Positions 1-11,074 are shown, counted from the first letter of the stretch. The stretch is 64,000 nt of DNA from Leptobrachium leishanense (GCA_009667805.1 CM019065.1:14830952-14894951), one strand, 5' to 3'. Notes: a model not told the origin generated them from the letters alone. Program-made: numbers and translations.

Positions 1-132
1 TTATTTTGTGGGTTTTTTTTGTTTGTTTTTTTTGTGTTTGTTTTTGTAGCAACCAGCAAACATATAACAGGGTCATATGCTGGTTGTTACAAAAAAAACC
101 CACAAAAAAACAAAAAAAACCCCACAAAATAA
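1..132. repeat. Long perfect-ended inverted repeat (hairpin)
   Basis: The first 12 bases (TTATTTTGTGGG) are the reverse complement of positions 121-132. The arms stay complementary, with small T-run length differences, to a short loop around 66-75; the inner arms are GTAGCAACCAGCA and TGCTGGTTGTTAC. Such a foldback is typical of a small MITE. It may extend beyond the left edge of the window. No coding content. Confidence 0.75.
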
Positions 133-659
133 AAAATATTTCTAATACTTCTGTGCCTGATCAATGTTTAAATGTCAAAAGAGTTACTATTGACATAAAA
201 CCCATATATCGGGGAAATATATGTTTTGGTTTTTATTAGGAGATTTTAGAATTAAAATGGAATAAAAGATGACTATTCAGTCTTCCCAGTCTGGTATGAA
301 AACATGGACACCTGTGGAAGCGCAAGAAGAATACGAAGAAAATACACACCGGATCTTCTAGAGAAAAATGCTGTGACATAGATACGCTGTTAAATTAAAG
401 GCGTTGCATGAGAAATATGTCATCGAGGAAATAGGCGGGCAGACACCGTGGAGGAAGTGGGATCCCGAGCGCCATGTTTTTGGTGGAGGGAGAAAACACC
501 ACGGGAACGAGGCTGACGTGATTGTGATGAATAAGGTAGCGCTGTTTGGTGTTTAATTGACCAGTTATGTTAATGAATGTGTTTATAAAATGGTGATGTT
601 CAGAATTGATTTCTATACACTTTTATTTTTTAACCATGTACTTATGACTGCACATATTT
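133..659. other. No recognisable gene
   Basis: AT-rich sequence with only short, unconvincing reading frames. It leads into the hammerhead motif at 660 and may be the upstream part of the same decayed retroelement, but I see no protein homology. Confidence 0.4.
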
Positions 660-693
660 CTCCTGATGAAGTCTTTTGACGAAATGCGTTGAG
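660..693 (+). ncRNA. Hammerhead ribozyme motif, Penelope-type minimal
   Basis: Core CTGATGA (663-669), short stem II GTC/GAC with a TTTT loop, then GAAA (681-684) and a minimal stem III ending in GTT. Stem I is CTC (660-662) with GAG (691-693), closing around the predicted cleavage site after 690. The layout fits the minimal type I hammerheads known from Penelope-like elements. Downstream come an AT-rich stretch with an AATAAA-type signal near 720 and a G/C-rich segment. Stem I is only 3 bp, so activity as a monomer is doubtful. Confidence 0.65.
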
Positions 694-944
694 CGTGAGC
701 AGTCTTATCTTTATTTTTATTAATAAAATCCTTTGACTGGAGAAACTTTGGTCTTGGCTGATTGTTCCTGAAGTGCGCCGGCTGTGGAGGAAATCATACC
801 CCAGGTCCCAGGCATCCATGGAACGGTGATAACGATCTTGTTTTTTGATGTGTGTGAATTGATTCAAATACTATTTGTTCATTTAACATGCACCTCTAAG
901 TGATTTTAATTCGTTGTAGGATTACCCTCTACCTTCTTCTTATT

Positions 945-1032
945 GCTAACTTAACCAGAGCTGTTGTTAACTTCCCAGAGCCATTATAATCTATGGAGTT
1001 GTTAAGTTTACAACAGCTCTGGTTAAGTTAGC
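945..1032. repeat. Foldback repeat
   Basis: GCTAACTTAACCAGAGCTG at 945 is matched by its reverse complement ending at 1032 (CAGCTCTGGTTAAGTTAGC). The arms are about 30 bp around a loop near 990. MITE-like; no coding content. Confidence 0.75.
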
Positions 1033-1475
1033 ACCAGCTTTGTAATAGTGTCCACTGTGTCTAGTTCTTTAAAAAAAAAAAGGTGATTTGTCTGCTTTTT
1101 CCTATAGATATGGCAATGTAAGCAGCGATGCTATCAAACCAACATGGCTCCCATTCAGCTCCACCATATCAGCAGAAGAGTGCCCATCTTTCTCTTTGAA
1201 GCTGATGGCTGGTATGGTGTGTGTATTTTATTATGTATTGGATGGAAGGTGGCCCTGCCTCCAGTATCAGTCTTGGGAAACTTCCAGATGATTTGAGTGT
1301 CCCACATTCATCTACATGACACCTCCCAAATAGAGGCGTCTGTGAGCACGAAGAACTACGTCCTTTACCTGGTGAAGGTCTTTTTTTTTGAGAAAGTATT
1401 TTACAAGGAAGGATACATTGAGATTTCTCTCGTTTTCAAGTACTTCCTGGGTGGCGAGTATGTACCTTTTGGAGA
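1033..1475. other. No recognisable gene
   Basis: Unique-looking sequence. Open frames of 60-100 codons here lack any family motif and look like chance. Confidence 0.4.
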
Positions 1476-1560
1476 GGTGCTTATTGGGATCGAACCCATG
1501 ACTCCACAGGCTCTCTCCACGCAGAGCAGTGATGTTACCTCTACTCCACCCAGCCGGTGC
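1476..1560 (-). mobile_element. tRNA-like sequence, possible SINE head
   Basis: Read on the minus strand, a D-arm-like box (GGGTGGAGTAGAGGTAAC) is followed about 45 bases later by GGGTTCGATCCC, a good match to the tRNA T-arm / Pol III B box. The 3' end (AAGCACC) is acceptor-like. Anticodon-stem pairing is imperfect and no CCA is encoded. I read it as a tRNA pseudogene or the head of a tRNA-derived SINE rather than a functional tRNA. Confidence 0.45.
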
Positions 1561-1604
1561 CTTTGACAGATGTGTAGCCACATTATCCCCTGATAACACT
1601 TTTA

Positions 1605-1938
1605 GGCCTGTGTCAAACAAGCGCACTAGCTGCGCCCGTACTGACGTGGCTTCCGGCGTCCGTCACAGCATTGTGATGGGGCAGGCCACACGCCGTGTGG
1701 CGTGCGAATTGCGTGCAACAGCGGCCGTGCTGTGTCCGTGCAAAAGGCCTCTCTGTCAAAGCGTTAGGATGCACGTTGACGGAGATCAAAGCATGATCCT
1801 CTATAGGGGGATCGAGCCTTACAGCGCTGAGCACACTAACTGCATTCAGCAAGGTGGCCAGACAGGCGTCGAGTGGAAGGAACGTCCACTCACACGTACG
1901 TTCCTTCCACTCTTCAAAACACTCGTCTGAGCGCGGCC
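1605..1938. mobile_element. Possible TTA-type MITE, divergent
   Basis: Starts TTA-GGCC and ends GGCC-TAA, with weak similarity to the GGCTGGGGTCAGACGA termini of the MITEs at 2074 and 7283. An internal palindrome (GAGTGGAAGGAACGT and its complement) lies at about 1869-1915. No open frame of interest. Confidence 0.35.
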
Positions 1939-2073
1939 TAAGACGTAATTATAATATTAGACCTAAAAAAGCCCCACTCTTGAAATCCTTCTGGTGATTG
2001 GTGCAAACCACATTCAGGTTCCTCTTGTGATATGAGATAATTGCACAGAATGGGGAGTAAATTCCCTCAGTAA

Positions 2074-2488
2074 GGCTGGGGTCAGACGAACGCAGTGTGA
2101 ATGTGCATTTAGCCGCACTAAATTACGGCCGTGGTAGCAGCAAATGATGTCCAATGACAGGCAATATACGAAGTATTGCCGTGCAATGCAAGTGGAAAAC
2201 GAGCGCATTTTCGTAAGTACATCGAACCGCTAGTACTGAGGTACAGAGTGCGCTGCATCCGCATAGCGGCGTGTGTGCGTGATGAGGAGACGTCAGACGC
2301 TGCTAATGTCCGGCCAGCATAACGTCCTGACTCCAGACTTCTCGTTTTATTGATGATCCGTAAAAAATCACGGACGAAAATGCGCATCGTATGACCGCTT
2401 TCGCGTCTTCAGTGAAAAAAATACGTCAATGCGTTCGGACGCACTTTTTTACGGACAATGCAAAAAATGCATTCGTTTGACCCTAGCC
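2074..2488 (+). mobile_element. MITE with TAA target duplication (PIF/Harbinger-like)
   Basis: Left end GGCTGGGGTCAGACGAACGC and right end ...GACCCTAGCC form terminal inverted repeats, flanked on both sides by TAA (2071-2073 and 2489-2491). Related copies lie at 7283, 12939 and 55491. A 3-bp TWA duplication is characteristic of PIF/Harbinger elements, so that assignment is inferred. Non-coding, about 415 bp. Confidence 0.8.
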
Positions 2489-2555
2489 TAAGTCAATATG
2501 TGTTGTGCAGGTGCTTGACGGATGGGAAACAGGAAAGTGTTACCCTCTGCATTTA

Positions 2556-2994
2556 GGCTAGGGTCAGACGAGCGCGTTTTCTACGGACTGTGCGACCATG
2601 CAGTACGGATCCGCTTTTTGACGTAGTAGTGGCCACACAGTCCGTTTTTGTGACTGATGTGATTTTTGACGGATGCAGAAGAAAATAAATTTAAATAATA
2701 AAAATTTTGTCCGTCACAAATGCTGGATGCATAAATGCAGTCCGTCTAACCACGTTCCATCACTCACACACAAAGCTATGCGGACGTTGTGAACGTGGCG
2801 CACTCCGCACGTCCGTTCTAGCAGTATTACGTTCTTGCCTAATCTGCGTCCGTTTGCCGCGTCCGTCATGCGTCTGCACTTCTGTGCGGATGTACTTCGT
2901 GCGTGGGGCTCCATTTACCACAATTGTATGCTATCACGGATGTACTTATGTGCGGTAACACGGACTTGAACACTGCTCTCGTCTGACGTGAGCT
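2556..2994 (+). mobile_element. MITE of the same terminal type, second subfamily
   Basis: TTA (2553-2555) then GGCTAGGGTCAGACGAGCGC; the right end reads GTCTGACGTGAGCT before TTA (2995-2997). The interior differs from the 2074 copy but matches, inverted, the block at 4912-5341. Non-coding. Confidence 0.7.
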
Positions 2995-3308
2995 TTAGAT
3001 CTCCAAGGCCTATTCGGGACCCCTCCGGTGATCAGTATAGAGATCAGTCAGGTTTATCTTGTGATTAAAGCATGTGGATTTGAGGATCTCTGGTTTGTGG
3101 TGGCCATAGTCTCCATGTGTCTCATTCTTCTTGCTGTATTTGCTATAGTATGAAACCTCTGGCATGGTGCACTGCAGGAAACCACAGCCACAACAAACGT
3201 TACAGCCGCATTTTGTATTTCTTGGGTGTTTTTTCACAAGGTCTGCTTCAGGAATGACATAGCTTGTCTCATAGCAACAGTGAGGTTTGCATGTTACGTA
3301 CTCCTAAC

Positions 3309-4187
3309 TAGGGATGAGCGTTCGGTTCGATGCGTTCGAGAGTTTGCATCGAACATCGCATGTTCGATAGTTTGCGAACATTTCTGCGTATTCGTCTCGA
3401 GTTCGCCCACAATGCCCCACTATGGACCACAATGCAGTTTTCCACTTTCCTGAAGCTTTTCATTGGCTAGAGCCTCGGATCTGACCACAAGACAGGTGCA
3501 AGACTATGTCAATCACAGCTTAGAGTCCTGATTGGGCAAATTTTGCCCAATCATGGGCTCACAGAGCTAGGTCCCGCAGCACACTATATAAGGCTTGAAC
3601 CCAGCCCAGCCAGCACGTGTTTTTCTGCAGGAGTGAGAAGAGATTGTTCTGTCAGTGTGTCTTCTCACTGCCAGTGACAGCTATTGGCTGGGGTCTCACT
3701 TGTTGCAGATATCTGGGAATTGGTGGAAAGTGTGTCTTCTCAGCTAGTGACAGCAGCAATTTGGGGGCTCGCTTTTTGCAGATATCTGGGAACTGGTGGT
3801 GGAAAGTGTGTCTTCTCAGCCTTTTCAATTTTTTTTTAGTCCATGACGCCCAGGGACGTCAAATGTAAGCACCCATTGCCAGCATCTTCACCATATGGTG
3901 CAGGACTACCTAGGGGCAAGGACAGACCTGGATACCTTTACAACAGATGATCCACTGGCTTACTGGGTGTTGAGATTGGATCACTGGCCAGAACTTAGCC
4001 AATATGCTATGCAGCTACTAGGTTGCCCTTCATCTAGCGTGCTTCCTGAAAGGATGTTCAGTGCCGCTGGAGGTTTTGTCACAGACAAAAGAGTGCGTCT
4101 GTCCGACTCTGTAGACCGGCTGACATTTATAAAAATGAATCAGTCCTGGATCAGTAGCTATCAATCCCCTGATGATGACGTAACTGA
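3309..4187 (+). mobile_element. hAT element, internally deleted
   Basis: Begins TAGGGATGAGCGTTCGGTTC, the same terminus as at 12178, 29550 and 59386. It then carries two to three degenerate tandem units (about 3640-3825, ending GTGTGTCTTCTC) like those at 59795-61160, and jumps directly into the last part of a hAT transposase. Compared with the longer copy at 18724-24729 the centre of the element is missing. The 3' end is cut off by the ribozyme-bearing repeat at 4188. Confidence 0.7.
3895..4187 (+). pseudogene. hAT transposase C-terminal (hATC dimerisation) remnant
   Basis: The frame reads DPLAYWVLRLDHWPELSQYA and then LLGCPSSSVLPERMFSAAGG, the conserved hATC block used for transposase dimerisation. 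Nothing of the catalytic region is present. It is nearly identical to the C-terminus at 22060-22359, with small in-frame changes. The tail beyond 4187 is replaced by the inserted repeat. It cannot encode an active transposase. Confidence 0.85.
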
Positions 4188-4578
4188 CAAATATATAATA
4201 TGGACCATGAAGAAAAGGACACAAGAGTGGACCATAGCGTGATTCAGTATGGCAGAAGCAAATGAGTGCAGCTTACAACAAGAAGAAACTCATGTGGTAT
4301 GGAGCCTGTGCAGTGTCCACTGGCTCCGTATTAACGCTTGGGTATATTAGGGATACACCAGTCCCCTTAGTACCAATAAAAAAAGCCTTCTCTTTAAATG
4401 AATAAAAGGTTATTTAATAAAAAATAAAAACCAAAACGCGTTTCGCTGTAACAGCTTCATCAGTTGGTTGAAAATACAGATCAATGGACCCCCCCTATAT
4501 ATAGGACCCATACTCCTGGTTTCAGGTGTTACATATACACAAATAAATAATGTCCGCATGGTCCATATTATATATTTG
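4188..4578 (-). mobile_element. Ribozyme-bearing insert bounded by 22-bp inverted repeats
   Basis: Positions 4188-4209 (ending ATATGGACCATG) are repeated as an exact reverse complement at 4557-4578. Between them, on the minus strand, lie a hammerhead motif and then an AT-rich segment. The left arm abuts the hAT coding remnant. Inverted terminal arrangements are known for Penelope-like elements, so I infer a small Penelope-derived or ribozyme-mobilised insertion. No coding sequence of its own. Confidence 0.6.
4428..4469 (-). ncRNA. Hammerhead ribozyme motif
   Basis: Minus strand: stem I strand AACCAA, core CTGATGA (4463-4457), stem II GCTG-TTA-CAGC, GAAA (4444-4441), minimal stem III ACGCGT with T as cleavage base, then TTGGTT closing a 6-bp stem I. 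All conserved core positions are present. This is the best-formed of the four motifs in the window. Confidence 0.8.
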
Positions 4579-4911
4579 GAGGACGTATGAAGATGGGACA
4601 GGGTCATCCCTGAAGGGGCCCAGCGCTTTCATATAGAGCCTTGAATTGTACAGGCTCTCATCCATGTGAGTGAATCATTAAAAGAATTTCATCATACTAT
4701 TTGTACATATGTACTGTGCAATGTGCACTTTTTTGTGTTTTCTCCACATGTCCGCAAGAGTACCAGTTCAGCTATATATATGTGCTTTGGTAATTGTATT
4801 CTATTTTTTCGTTTAGCTACACACTGATCTTGCATTGAGTGTGTAGAATCTAAAGTTTGACTTTCCGTGGTTGCGGGATCTGCACCGGCGCTTTCTCATT
4901 TCTTGTATATT

Positions 4912-5341
4912 GAGTGCAGTGTTCATGTCCATGTTGCCGCACACAAGTACATCCGTGATAGCATACAATTGTGGTAAATTGAGCCCCACACATGAAGTAC
5001 ATCCGCACGGAAGTGCGGACGCTTGACGGATGCGGCAAACAGACGCAGGTTAGGCAAGAATGTAATACTGCTAGAACGGATGTGCGGAGTGCGCCACGTC
5101 CACAACGTCCGCAAAGCTTTGTGTGTGAGTGATGGAACGAGGTCAGACGGACTGCATTTATACGTCCAGCATTTGTGACGGACAAATTTTTTTAAAAATT
5201 TTATTTCCCATCTACATCCGTCAAAAATAACGTCAGTCACAAAAACGGACTGTGTGGCCACTACTGTGTCACCCGTCAGAACGTGCGTCCACACTGCACG
5301 GACGCACAGTCCGTACAATATGCACTCGTCTGACCCTAGCC
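4912..5341 (-). mobile_element. TTA-type MITE, second subfamily, one end lost
   Basis: Inverted relative to the copy at 2556-2994 and sharing its interior (for example the CGGACTGTGTGGCCAC segment). The right end GTCTGACCCTAGCC is intact before TTA (5342-5344). The other end breaks off near 4912 without the expected terminus. Confidence 0.65.
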
Positions 5342-5532
5342 TTATTCTCAAATGCTGCAGAAACTGTCGTTGCTTTATGAATGTATAGGCGATAATATTT
5401 TTTTCTGGATACACCAGTAAGTAGCTTTACCACTGCTTGTGTAGGATCACCACTTCTGCGCATTCTTATTACACAATATATGGACAATGTATGTAGGCAG
5501 AAATTGGCAACAAAGATTCCATGAATGCTGAA

Positions 5533-5570
5533 GTTTATTGGATACATTTTGAGTTGGATGTATCTTTATT
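5533..5570 (-). promoter_or_regulatory. Poly(A) signals of the VMO1-like gene
   Basis: AATAAA occurs twice on the minus strand (plus-strand TTTATT at 5565-5570 and 5533-5538), 13 and 45 bases after the stop codon. A very short 3' UTR is inferred. Confidence 0.55.
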
Positions 5571-5582
5571 ATCTTATTCATT

Positions 5583-5871
5583 CTAACAACAGTAGAAGAT
5601 GGCATCATTGAGAGCCGTGTCATCACCCAACAACTGCGGCCCTTCTACCTTGGTCTTGACTGCGCAGATTCCATTTGTGCAAGAGTCACTCCACCCTCCA
5701 TATGATCCCCAAGGGAGTCCAACGCCTTCAATCTCCTGACCATTTGAGCAGCGAAACTTGAAGTTGTTGACCGCGGTATCATCGCCGGAACCTTGCGGTG
5801 GCTCCACTTTCATGGAGAAGGAAACCAAGAAACCACTAGAACAGATGAACGGGGATGTCCAGGAGCCCCAC
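5583..5871 (-). CDS. vmo1: VMO1-like protein, exon 3 (C-terminal)
   Basis: The last 95 codons and stop (TAG at 5583-5585) of a vitelline membrane outer layer 1 homologue. VMO1 is a secreted beta-prism protein of egg envelopes and secretions built from three similar repeats. Visible here: WGSWTSPFIC, KVEPPQGSGDDTAVN, a CSNG turn, a WG.YG..SD segment, GICAVKTKVEGPQ, GDDTALND and the terminal FYCC. The acceptor is a pyrimidine-rich tract ending CTCCTCCAG just before 5871. The first base completes a codon left by exon 2, so the phases agree. No stops or frameshifts. Confidence 0.93.
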
Positions 5872-6282
5872 CTGGAGGAGCGATAAATAGAAAAATCAAC
5901 ACAGTGAAAAAAAAAAGCCCTAGGAGGCAAAAACTAAGAGCGTGATGAGCATGTGATCATAGACTGAGAATAATCTGTGATAGAACATTGTAAAATAACT
6001 TACAGGCCTTGTGTGTTATTATGTCAGGCTGAACTCGATGGACACACAGCTTTTTTCGGCCTATCACAAACCTACTGCTGTTGATCCAAAAGAAGGCAAA
6101 AAACCCAGTCTGAAGCGCTCGCTGAACATGCAACATACTGGCAAAAATAATCCTTTGTGACTGCAGATGGGGTCAGATTTCTCCTTGGATCAAGCAGCTT
6201 TTACCCACATATTAAATCTTATAAACCTTATTATTATGTTTTTTTAGGAACTTACATGCCGAATAAAGGGCTTAAAACTTAC
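5872..6282 (-). other. VMO1 intron 2
   Basis: 411 bp with donor GTAAGT (6282-6277) and acceptor ...CTCCTCCAG. Around 5998-6066 is a short LINE-like 3' relic (GGCTGAACTCGATGGACACA). Otherwise unremarkable. Confidence 0.8.
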
Positions 6283-6379
6283 AGGGCTTGTGAAGGGGTG
6301 ATTATGGTTTGTGGAGTATTTGCATCACGTGGTCGGCAGAATAGCCATATCCCATTCACTGCCGTGTCATCACCGCCCC
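6283..6379 (-). CDS. vmo1: VMO1-like protein, exon 2
   Basis: 97 bp: two bases completing the exon 1 codon, 31 codons, then CT completed by the first base of exon 3. It encodes GGDDTAVNGIWLFC, the hallmark first-repeat motif of VMO1, followed by about 17 less conserved residues leading to the tryptophan motif of exon 3. Donor GTAAGT is strong. The acceptor is ...GTAAGCAG; the nearby TTTAG acceptor would put stops in frame and is excluded. The exon is too small to stand out as an open frame; I found it by searching for the missing repeat. Confidence 0.85.
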
Positions 6380-7282
6380 CTGCTTACGTTCATTCTAAAT
6401 AAGAACAGAAGAAAATATGAAAATTCAGCCATTAACAAAAAAATTCTGCCACATCACTTTGTCAGTAGATCACTTTACATGGACCTTTAAGCCCATTAAA
6501 TACCACAGTGTCATTAATCTCCATGCTTCCATTGTCCCTTTCTTATAGTCTTCACCTTATATCTCCATCACCTATGACTTCTGTGAAGGTATAGTCCCTT
6601 GGAACTGGAGGTACCTCTACTCAAGTTTGCTTTTTGAAGGTGTGGGATAGCGGGTTCTGGTGGGTTTTAAATGGTATATTGTCTCCCAGGCCTATAAAAA
6701 AGGTACAGGGTGTATGTGCTAATGTTGTTGTTAATATCGTTATTTTCCGTTTTTATGTTGCTGGTATTATTGTCTGGGCCGTCTTTAATATTGACTGGGC
6801 CCTGGGCAAATATTTTCTTAGGCACCCCCTTGGAATTTTGCTCTCCACCAACATCCTAAAACAAACAAACCACGCACATAGACTTGTCTACTAAAAACTA
6901 AATCAATTTATTTATTATTTTTTTACAATTACACAAAAGGTGAAAATTTAGGTTTCCTAACTTATTTTAAATGTAATAACGAGGTCTGTTTTTTCTTTGA
7001 GCACATGCAGCTGTATTATTTTTTCTTACAGTCCGTATTCATTCAGCAATCAATTGGATGCATTACATTGTCAGGAGAACCATGGACGGTTCCAAGCCTG
7101 CCATTAACTATGGTCCGGAATGTGAAATAGATTGGTAATATGTTTCACAACAAAATCCTATGGAGGATATAGGTGGATACTTTGAACCCCTTAATCTCCT
7201 GATTGGTGGCAACTAGAGGAGCATGTTTAGTATCAATGGAAAGGTCATGTTCAAACGAAGAAAAAAAAATATTACACAATAA

Positions 7283-7708
7283 GGCTGGGGTCAGACGAAC
7301 GCAGTGCGAACACGCGTGCAGCCGCACTTTATCACGGCCGTAGTAGCAGCAAATGACGGCCAATGACGGGCAATATACGAAGTACAGCCGCACAAAAGTT
7401 CGACCGGGCAATGAAAGCGGTAAACAAACGCATTTTTTCGAGAACGTGATACCGCTAGTACTGACGTACAGAGTGCGCAGCGTCCACTAGCGGCGTGTGT
7501 GCGTTATTAGGAGACGTCAAACGCTGCTAATGTCCGGCCAACATAATGTCCAGACATAAAAAGTGTTTTTTTGATGATCCGTACAAAATCACGGACGAAA
7601 ATGCGCATCGTATGACCGCTATCGCGTATTCTGTGAAAAAATATGTCCATTCGTTCGAACGCACATTTTCACGGACGATGCGAAAAATGCGTTCGTCTGA
7701 CCCCAGCC
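7283..7708 (+). mobile_element. TTA/TAA-type MITE
   Basis: GGCTGGGGTCAGACGAACGC at the left end and its near-perfect inverse at the right (GTCTGACCCCAGCC), flanked by TAA and TTA. Internal sequence is close to the copies at 2074 and 12939. It sits at the broken left edge of the piggyBac-type MITE fragment at 7712. Confidence 0.8.
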
Positions 7709-8076
7709 TTAATAAAATTATCTTTTTTTTGTGTGATTTTTATTAATGCAGCAATATTTTTCCCACTTCAATTATGTGAACATTGATGCTGCATTAAAGA
7801 TTTTTTCTATGGGGGGGGGGGTTCAGCTAAAAATTCCGTAATTTCCCAGAAAAAAAAGGTAACGAGTTCCCCTTTCACTTTTTTTTTAACAAGCATACCC
7901 CACAAAATATATAATATTGATGAAAGTTGGACTGAAACGTAGAATTTCCATTAATAAAATGATTTTTTTGAGTAAAGAACGTGAGTGCCGACGTTACTAT
8001 CTGTATGGGGATTTCCAAAAAATATATAACCGCGAAGGCTTGGATGATAAAATGTGAAAAAAAAATCACTTTACAC

Positions 8077-8247
8077 CAGTGTTTCCCAAACCTGTCCTCA
8101 GGACCCTCTGCCTCGCCACTTTTTCCAGATATCTGCAGCACAGGTGATAGGATTTGCTGCTCAGTGATTACAGGATTCAGTCTGCATTTTCCCCAAGGTG
8201 ATCTGCAAAATCTGGCCTGGTTGAGGGTCCCGAGGAGAGGTTCACTG
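8077..8247 (+). mobile_element. hAT-type MITE, 171 bp
   Basis: Starts CAGTGTTTCCC and ends GGTTCACTG, flanked by 8-bp near-identical duplications CTTTACAC / CTTTACAT. Removing it restores the host repeat sequence seen at about 15340 and 15845. The 8-bp duplication indicates hAT. Confidence 0.75.
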
Positions 8248-8430
8248 CTTTACATGCTGTAGGTGATTGAAAATTCTAATTTTATTGCATTTTTTGTTAT
8301 AATAGTCAGGCAAGGCATGACATATACATATACTAATGACATATTATGAATCTTCCCAGTCTGCCAGATAAAAGGATATATAATAAGCCTGGGTTGTTTA
8401 ATAAAACATGACTTCAAATCGCTTTTAAAC

Positions 8431-9202
8431 TAGGCTTGTGCACCGATTTTTTTTTTCGGTTCGATTCGGTTCAATTTGTTCGGATGTTTAAAATTTTCGA
8501 TTCGGCACGTTTTGACCGATTTCTGTTTCAATTCGGTTCGGTTCGGCTCGTTTTTCGTGTACATTTTTTTTTCGGAATATCGACCATTTTTCGTGTTTTC
8601 GGGTCACTTTGCTCGTTTTTTGTATCGACTTTTCGGAAATTTGGAAAATTTTCGTTTTTTCAGAATGTCTGTTCTCGTTTCAAAGTGTCTACGATAATTC
8701 TGGCGATTCTATCGTGTTTTTTTTTATTAACAAAGATCCTTTTTTTCTTATGAATAATTGAATATACATTTCACAACTTTATTTAATCATATTAAAATGG
8801 TATGAAAGCCAAGGAACAAAAAAAAATGAACAAAACGATTTAAAAAACGCTAAACTGACCCAAATGCCACAAGAAACAAGTGATACGAATTTACAAATAC
8901 AAAATTTACAGAATCAGTGATATAACCGATAATAGTTAAATATACGATGTCCAGAATTACCGAAATGGAACCGAAATCACGAATGGAACCGAAATCATGA
9001 ATAGAGCAAAAATAAATTTCGATTTGACACATTTCAAGTCCATTCGAAAAATCCGAAATTTTTTCGTTTCGGCTCCGAAAACTTTTCGGATCTATCGGTT
9101 TTCGGGTCCGACCCGATTCGGAAATTTGGCCGAATCCAAAGACACGAATCAGGAAATTTCGTGAAAATTCCGAAATTCCGAAACCCGAAACGCACATCCC
9201 TA
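8431..9202 (+). mobile_element. hAT-type MITE, 772 bp
   Basis: Termini TAGGCTTGTGCACCGA and CGCACATCCCTA, target duplication TTTTAAAC / GTTTAAAC (one mismatch). The same family is found inverted at 52278-52724. Most of the element is a variable run of TTCG/CGAA-type words. No transposase. Confidence 0.8.
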
Positions 9203-9278
9203 GTTTAAACATGATGAGCGAAACCGGTAAAAATTAGCCCAGCACACAGGGGTGAAATGGCTCAGCAGCGAAAGGGTT

Positions 9279-9667
9279 AAGAAGCAGTTAGTCCTAGCAT
9301 TCAATGCTTCTGGATTGTGTTTGATTGTGTTTGATTCATTTGCCGAGAAAGCCCTGTGGTGTGTGGACCTGTTCCTGCTAGTTCTTTCTGGATGTTCTGT
9401 GTCTTGACCTTTGGCTGTGGATTTTCACATTCTCTGGACTCTCCCTAATTTGATACTCCTATTGGATTGCAGTGTACCAAACCTTTGCTATGGACTTTGA
9501 CCTACCTATCTATGCCAGTCGCCTGCCACGACCTTTATGCTTTGTCCTAACCACGATTCTGCAAGTTCCTGCAAACCCTATTGTTTCTGTTACTTAAATC
9601 TCCCTGGTTTTGCCTTAGCCCTGTTTGTCCAGTACTCTGTATTTTGTAATATTACATTCATTTGCTT
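9279..9667. other. Unassigned repeat-like sequence split by a hAT element
   Basis: T/C-rich sequence that resumes after the hAT insertion at 11083-11280. It could be part of an LTR, but I could not find its ends. No coding signal. Confidence 0.3.
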
Positions 9668-11074
9668 TAGGGCTGGAACTAACAATTATTCTCATAATCG
9701 ATTAGTTGGCCGATTATTATTTCGATTAATCGATTCACCGGATAAAAAAAAATTGTTTACTTAAAAGGAATATTATGTAAAAAAAAAATAACCACAACCC
9801 CTCCCCTTTTCTCAGAACTAATTTGCATAGTATACGTAACTTTCTTACGCACATATGCAAATTGTTTATCTTGTGTACTTTTCACACAAGGCATGCGAGC
9901 GCTTGGTCAGAGGGATGGGTTGATGCTGCATGCGCAGCTTAAGCCCATGTTTGCTTTCTCAAATGAACATATCATGCCCAATGACTGCCACCATCTCGAA
10001 ACCCCCCCTGGTGGTACACTTCCTAGGCTGCTCCTCTTCCTGCAACTTGTATAATGTATAAACCTGCAAACAACTCATCCAGCAAACCAACAGTTAACAC
10101 CAAGCACGTCACACCACACACTCGAAATGAAGGCACCACGCCCCTTCCTATCCCCGCTTCATCATTGTAGCTGTTTTCCTGCATGGGAAAAGACCTGTCT
10201 GTTTTTGCTCTGCAAGATCCCCACTACCTGTTCCTGATTACACCGGCTTCCTCTACAATAACTTTGATCCAGCAACCACTCTCACCATCCTCATTCGTAT
10301 TTGGCAATCTGGTCAGTCTATTATCCGTCCACCTCCACCCATATCTGCATCTGTGCAGCATACTGCAAGCTGGGCTCAAACCCTCCTTATACTCTGGTGC
10401 CACCCCAGTACCAGAGCCCTGACAGAACGCGGCTACAAGCACTTGGTCATAGATAATGATGTTAGCATGAAATCTGGGTTAATGAGCTAAAGTGGTCAGG
10501 GTGCCTAGAGTGTCCCTTTTATATAATTTTGTGACCAAACTGAGTGGGAGAAGGGACTGGAGGTGGAAGGGAGTGACTTTGCTCAAGTGACTTGACCTGA
10601 GTGTGAGAGGGAGTGGGTATGGACAAAAGACCGGATCTGAGTGTGGGAGTGAGTTTGGGGAAAGAGACCAGACCAAAGGGAGGGATTTACAGTTCCCGAC
10701 CAAAGAGGTGGTGGCACAGGACTCAAGTAAGCTTCAAGTAAGGATAAAACACAGGCATACAGCTCCTTCACCCAGTGGCTGTATCCTATTGTTTGTGTTA
10801 TAGTTCTGCTATTGTTGTAAACAGAATAAAAACAAACAGGTTTTGTCTGACATAACCCTAGAACTAAATCATAGCTAGTAAAGCAGCGGCGCGTCTTCTC
10901 CAATCAGCTCCGAAACTGAGGTTATTTACATTTAACTCCATCTGACTCTAAACAGTGTCACAGTGATGTACACAGAACGATTAATCAACACCGATTAATC
11001 AATAATGGAAATAGTTGACAACTATTTTAATCATCGATTAGTTGTCGATTAATCCAATAGTTGTTTCAGCCCTA
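9668..11074 (+). mobile_element. Non-autonomous hAT element with perfect 8-bp duplication
   Basis: Starts TAGGGCTGGAACTAACAATT and ends with the inverse ...TTTCAGCCCTA; both ends carry ATTAATCGA-type inverted sub-repeats. It is flanked by the identical 8-mer ATTTGCTT (9660-9667 and 11075-11082). The TAGGGCTG(C)AAC terminus is a widespread vertebrate hAT signature. The interior (about 10100-10900) shows no transposase and no convincing frame. Confidence 0.85.

Larger units (their letters stand above)
7712..9278 (+). mobile_element. piggyBac-type MITE, 3' half, carrying two younger MITEs
   Basis: Matches the 3' halves of the two copies at 13695-16072: GCAGCAATATT, GTGAACA, a block of A/T-rich words, and the terminus CAGCAGCGAAAGGGTTAA. 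The terminal TTAA fits a piggyBac target site. Interrupted by elements at 8077-8247 and 8431-9202 and by an unrelated segment at about 7906-8010. The 5' hairpin-rich half is missing. Confidence 0.65.

Noticed and set aside
1529..1930. 133-codon plus frame
   Set aside because: It spans a tRNA-like sequence and a MITE-like foldback; no conserved protein motif.
7915..7950. Degenerate hammerhead-like motif (TTGATGA ... GAAACGTA)
   Set aside because: Stem II is only 3 bp and the flanking strands do not pair. It may be a dead relative of the four listed motifs but cannot be supported alone.
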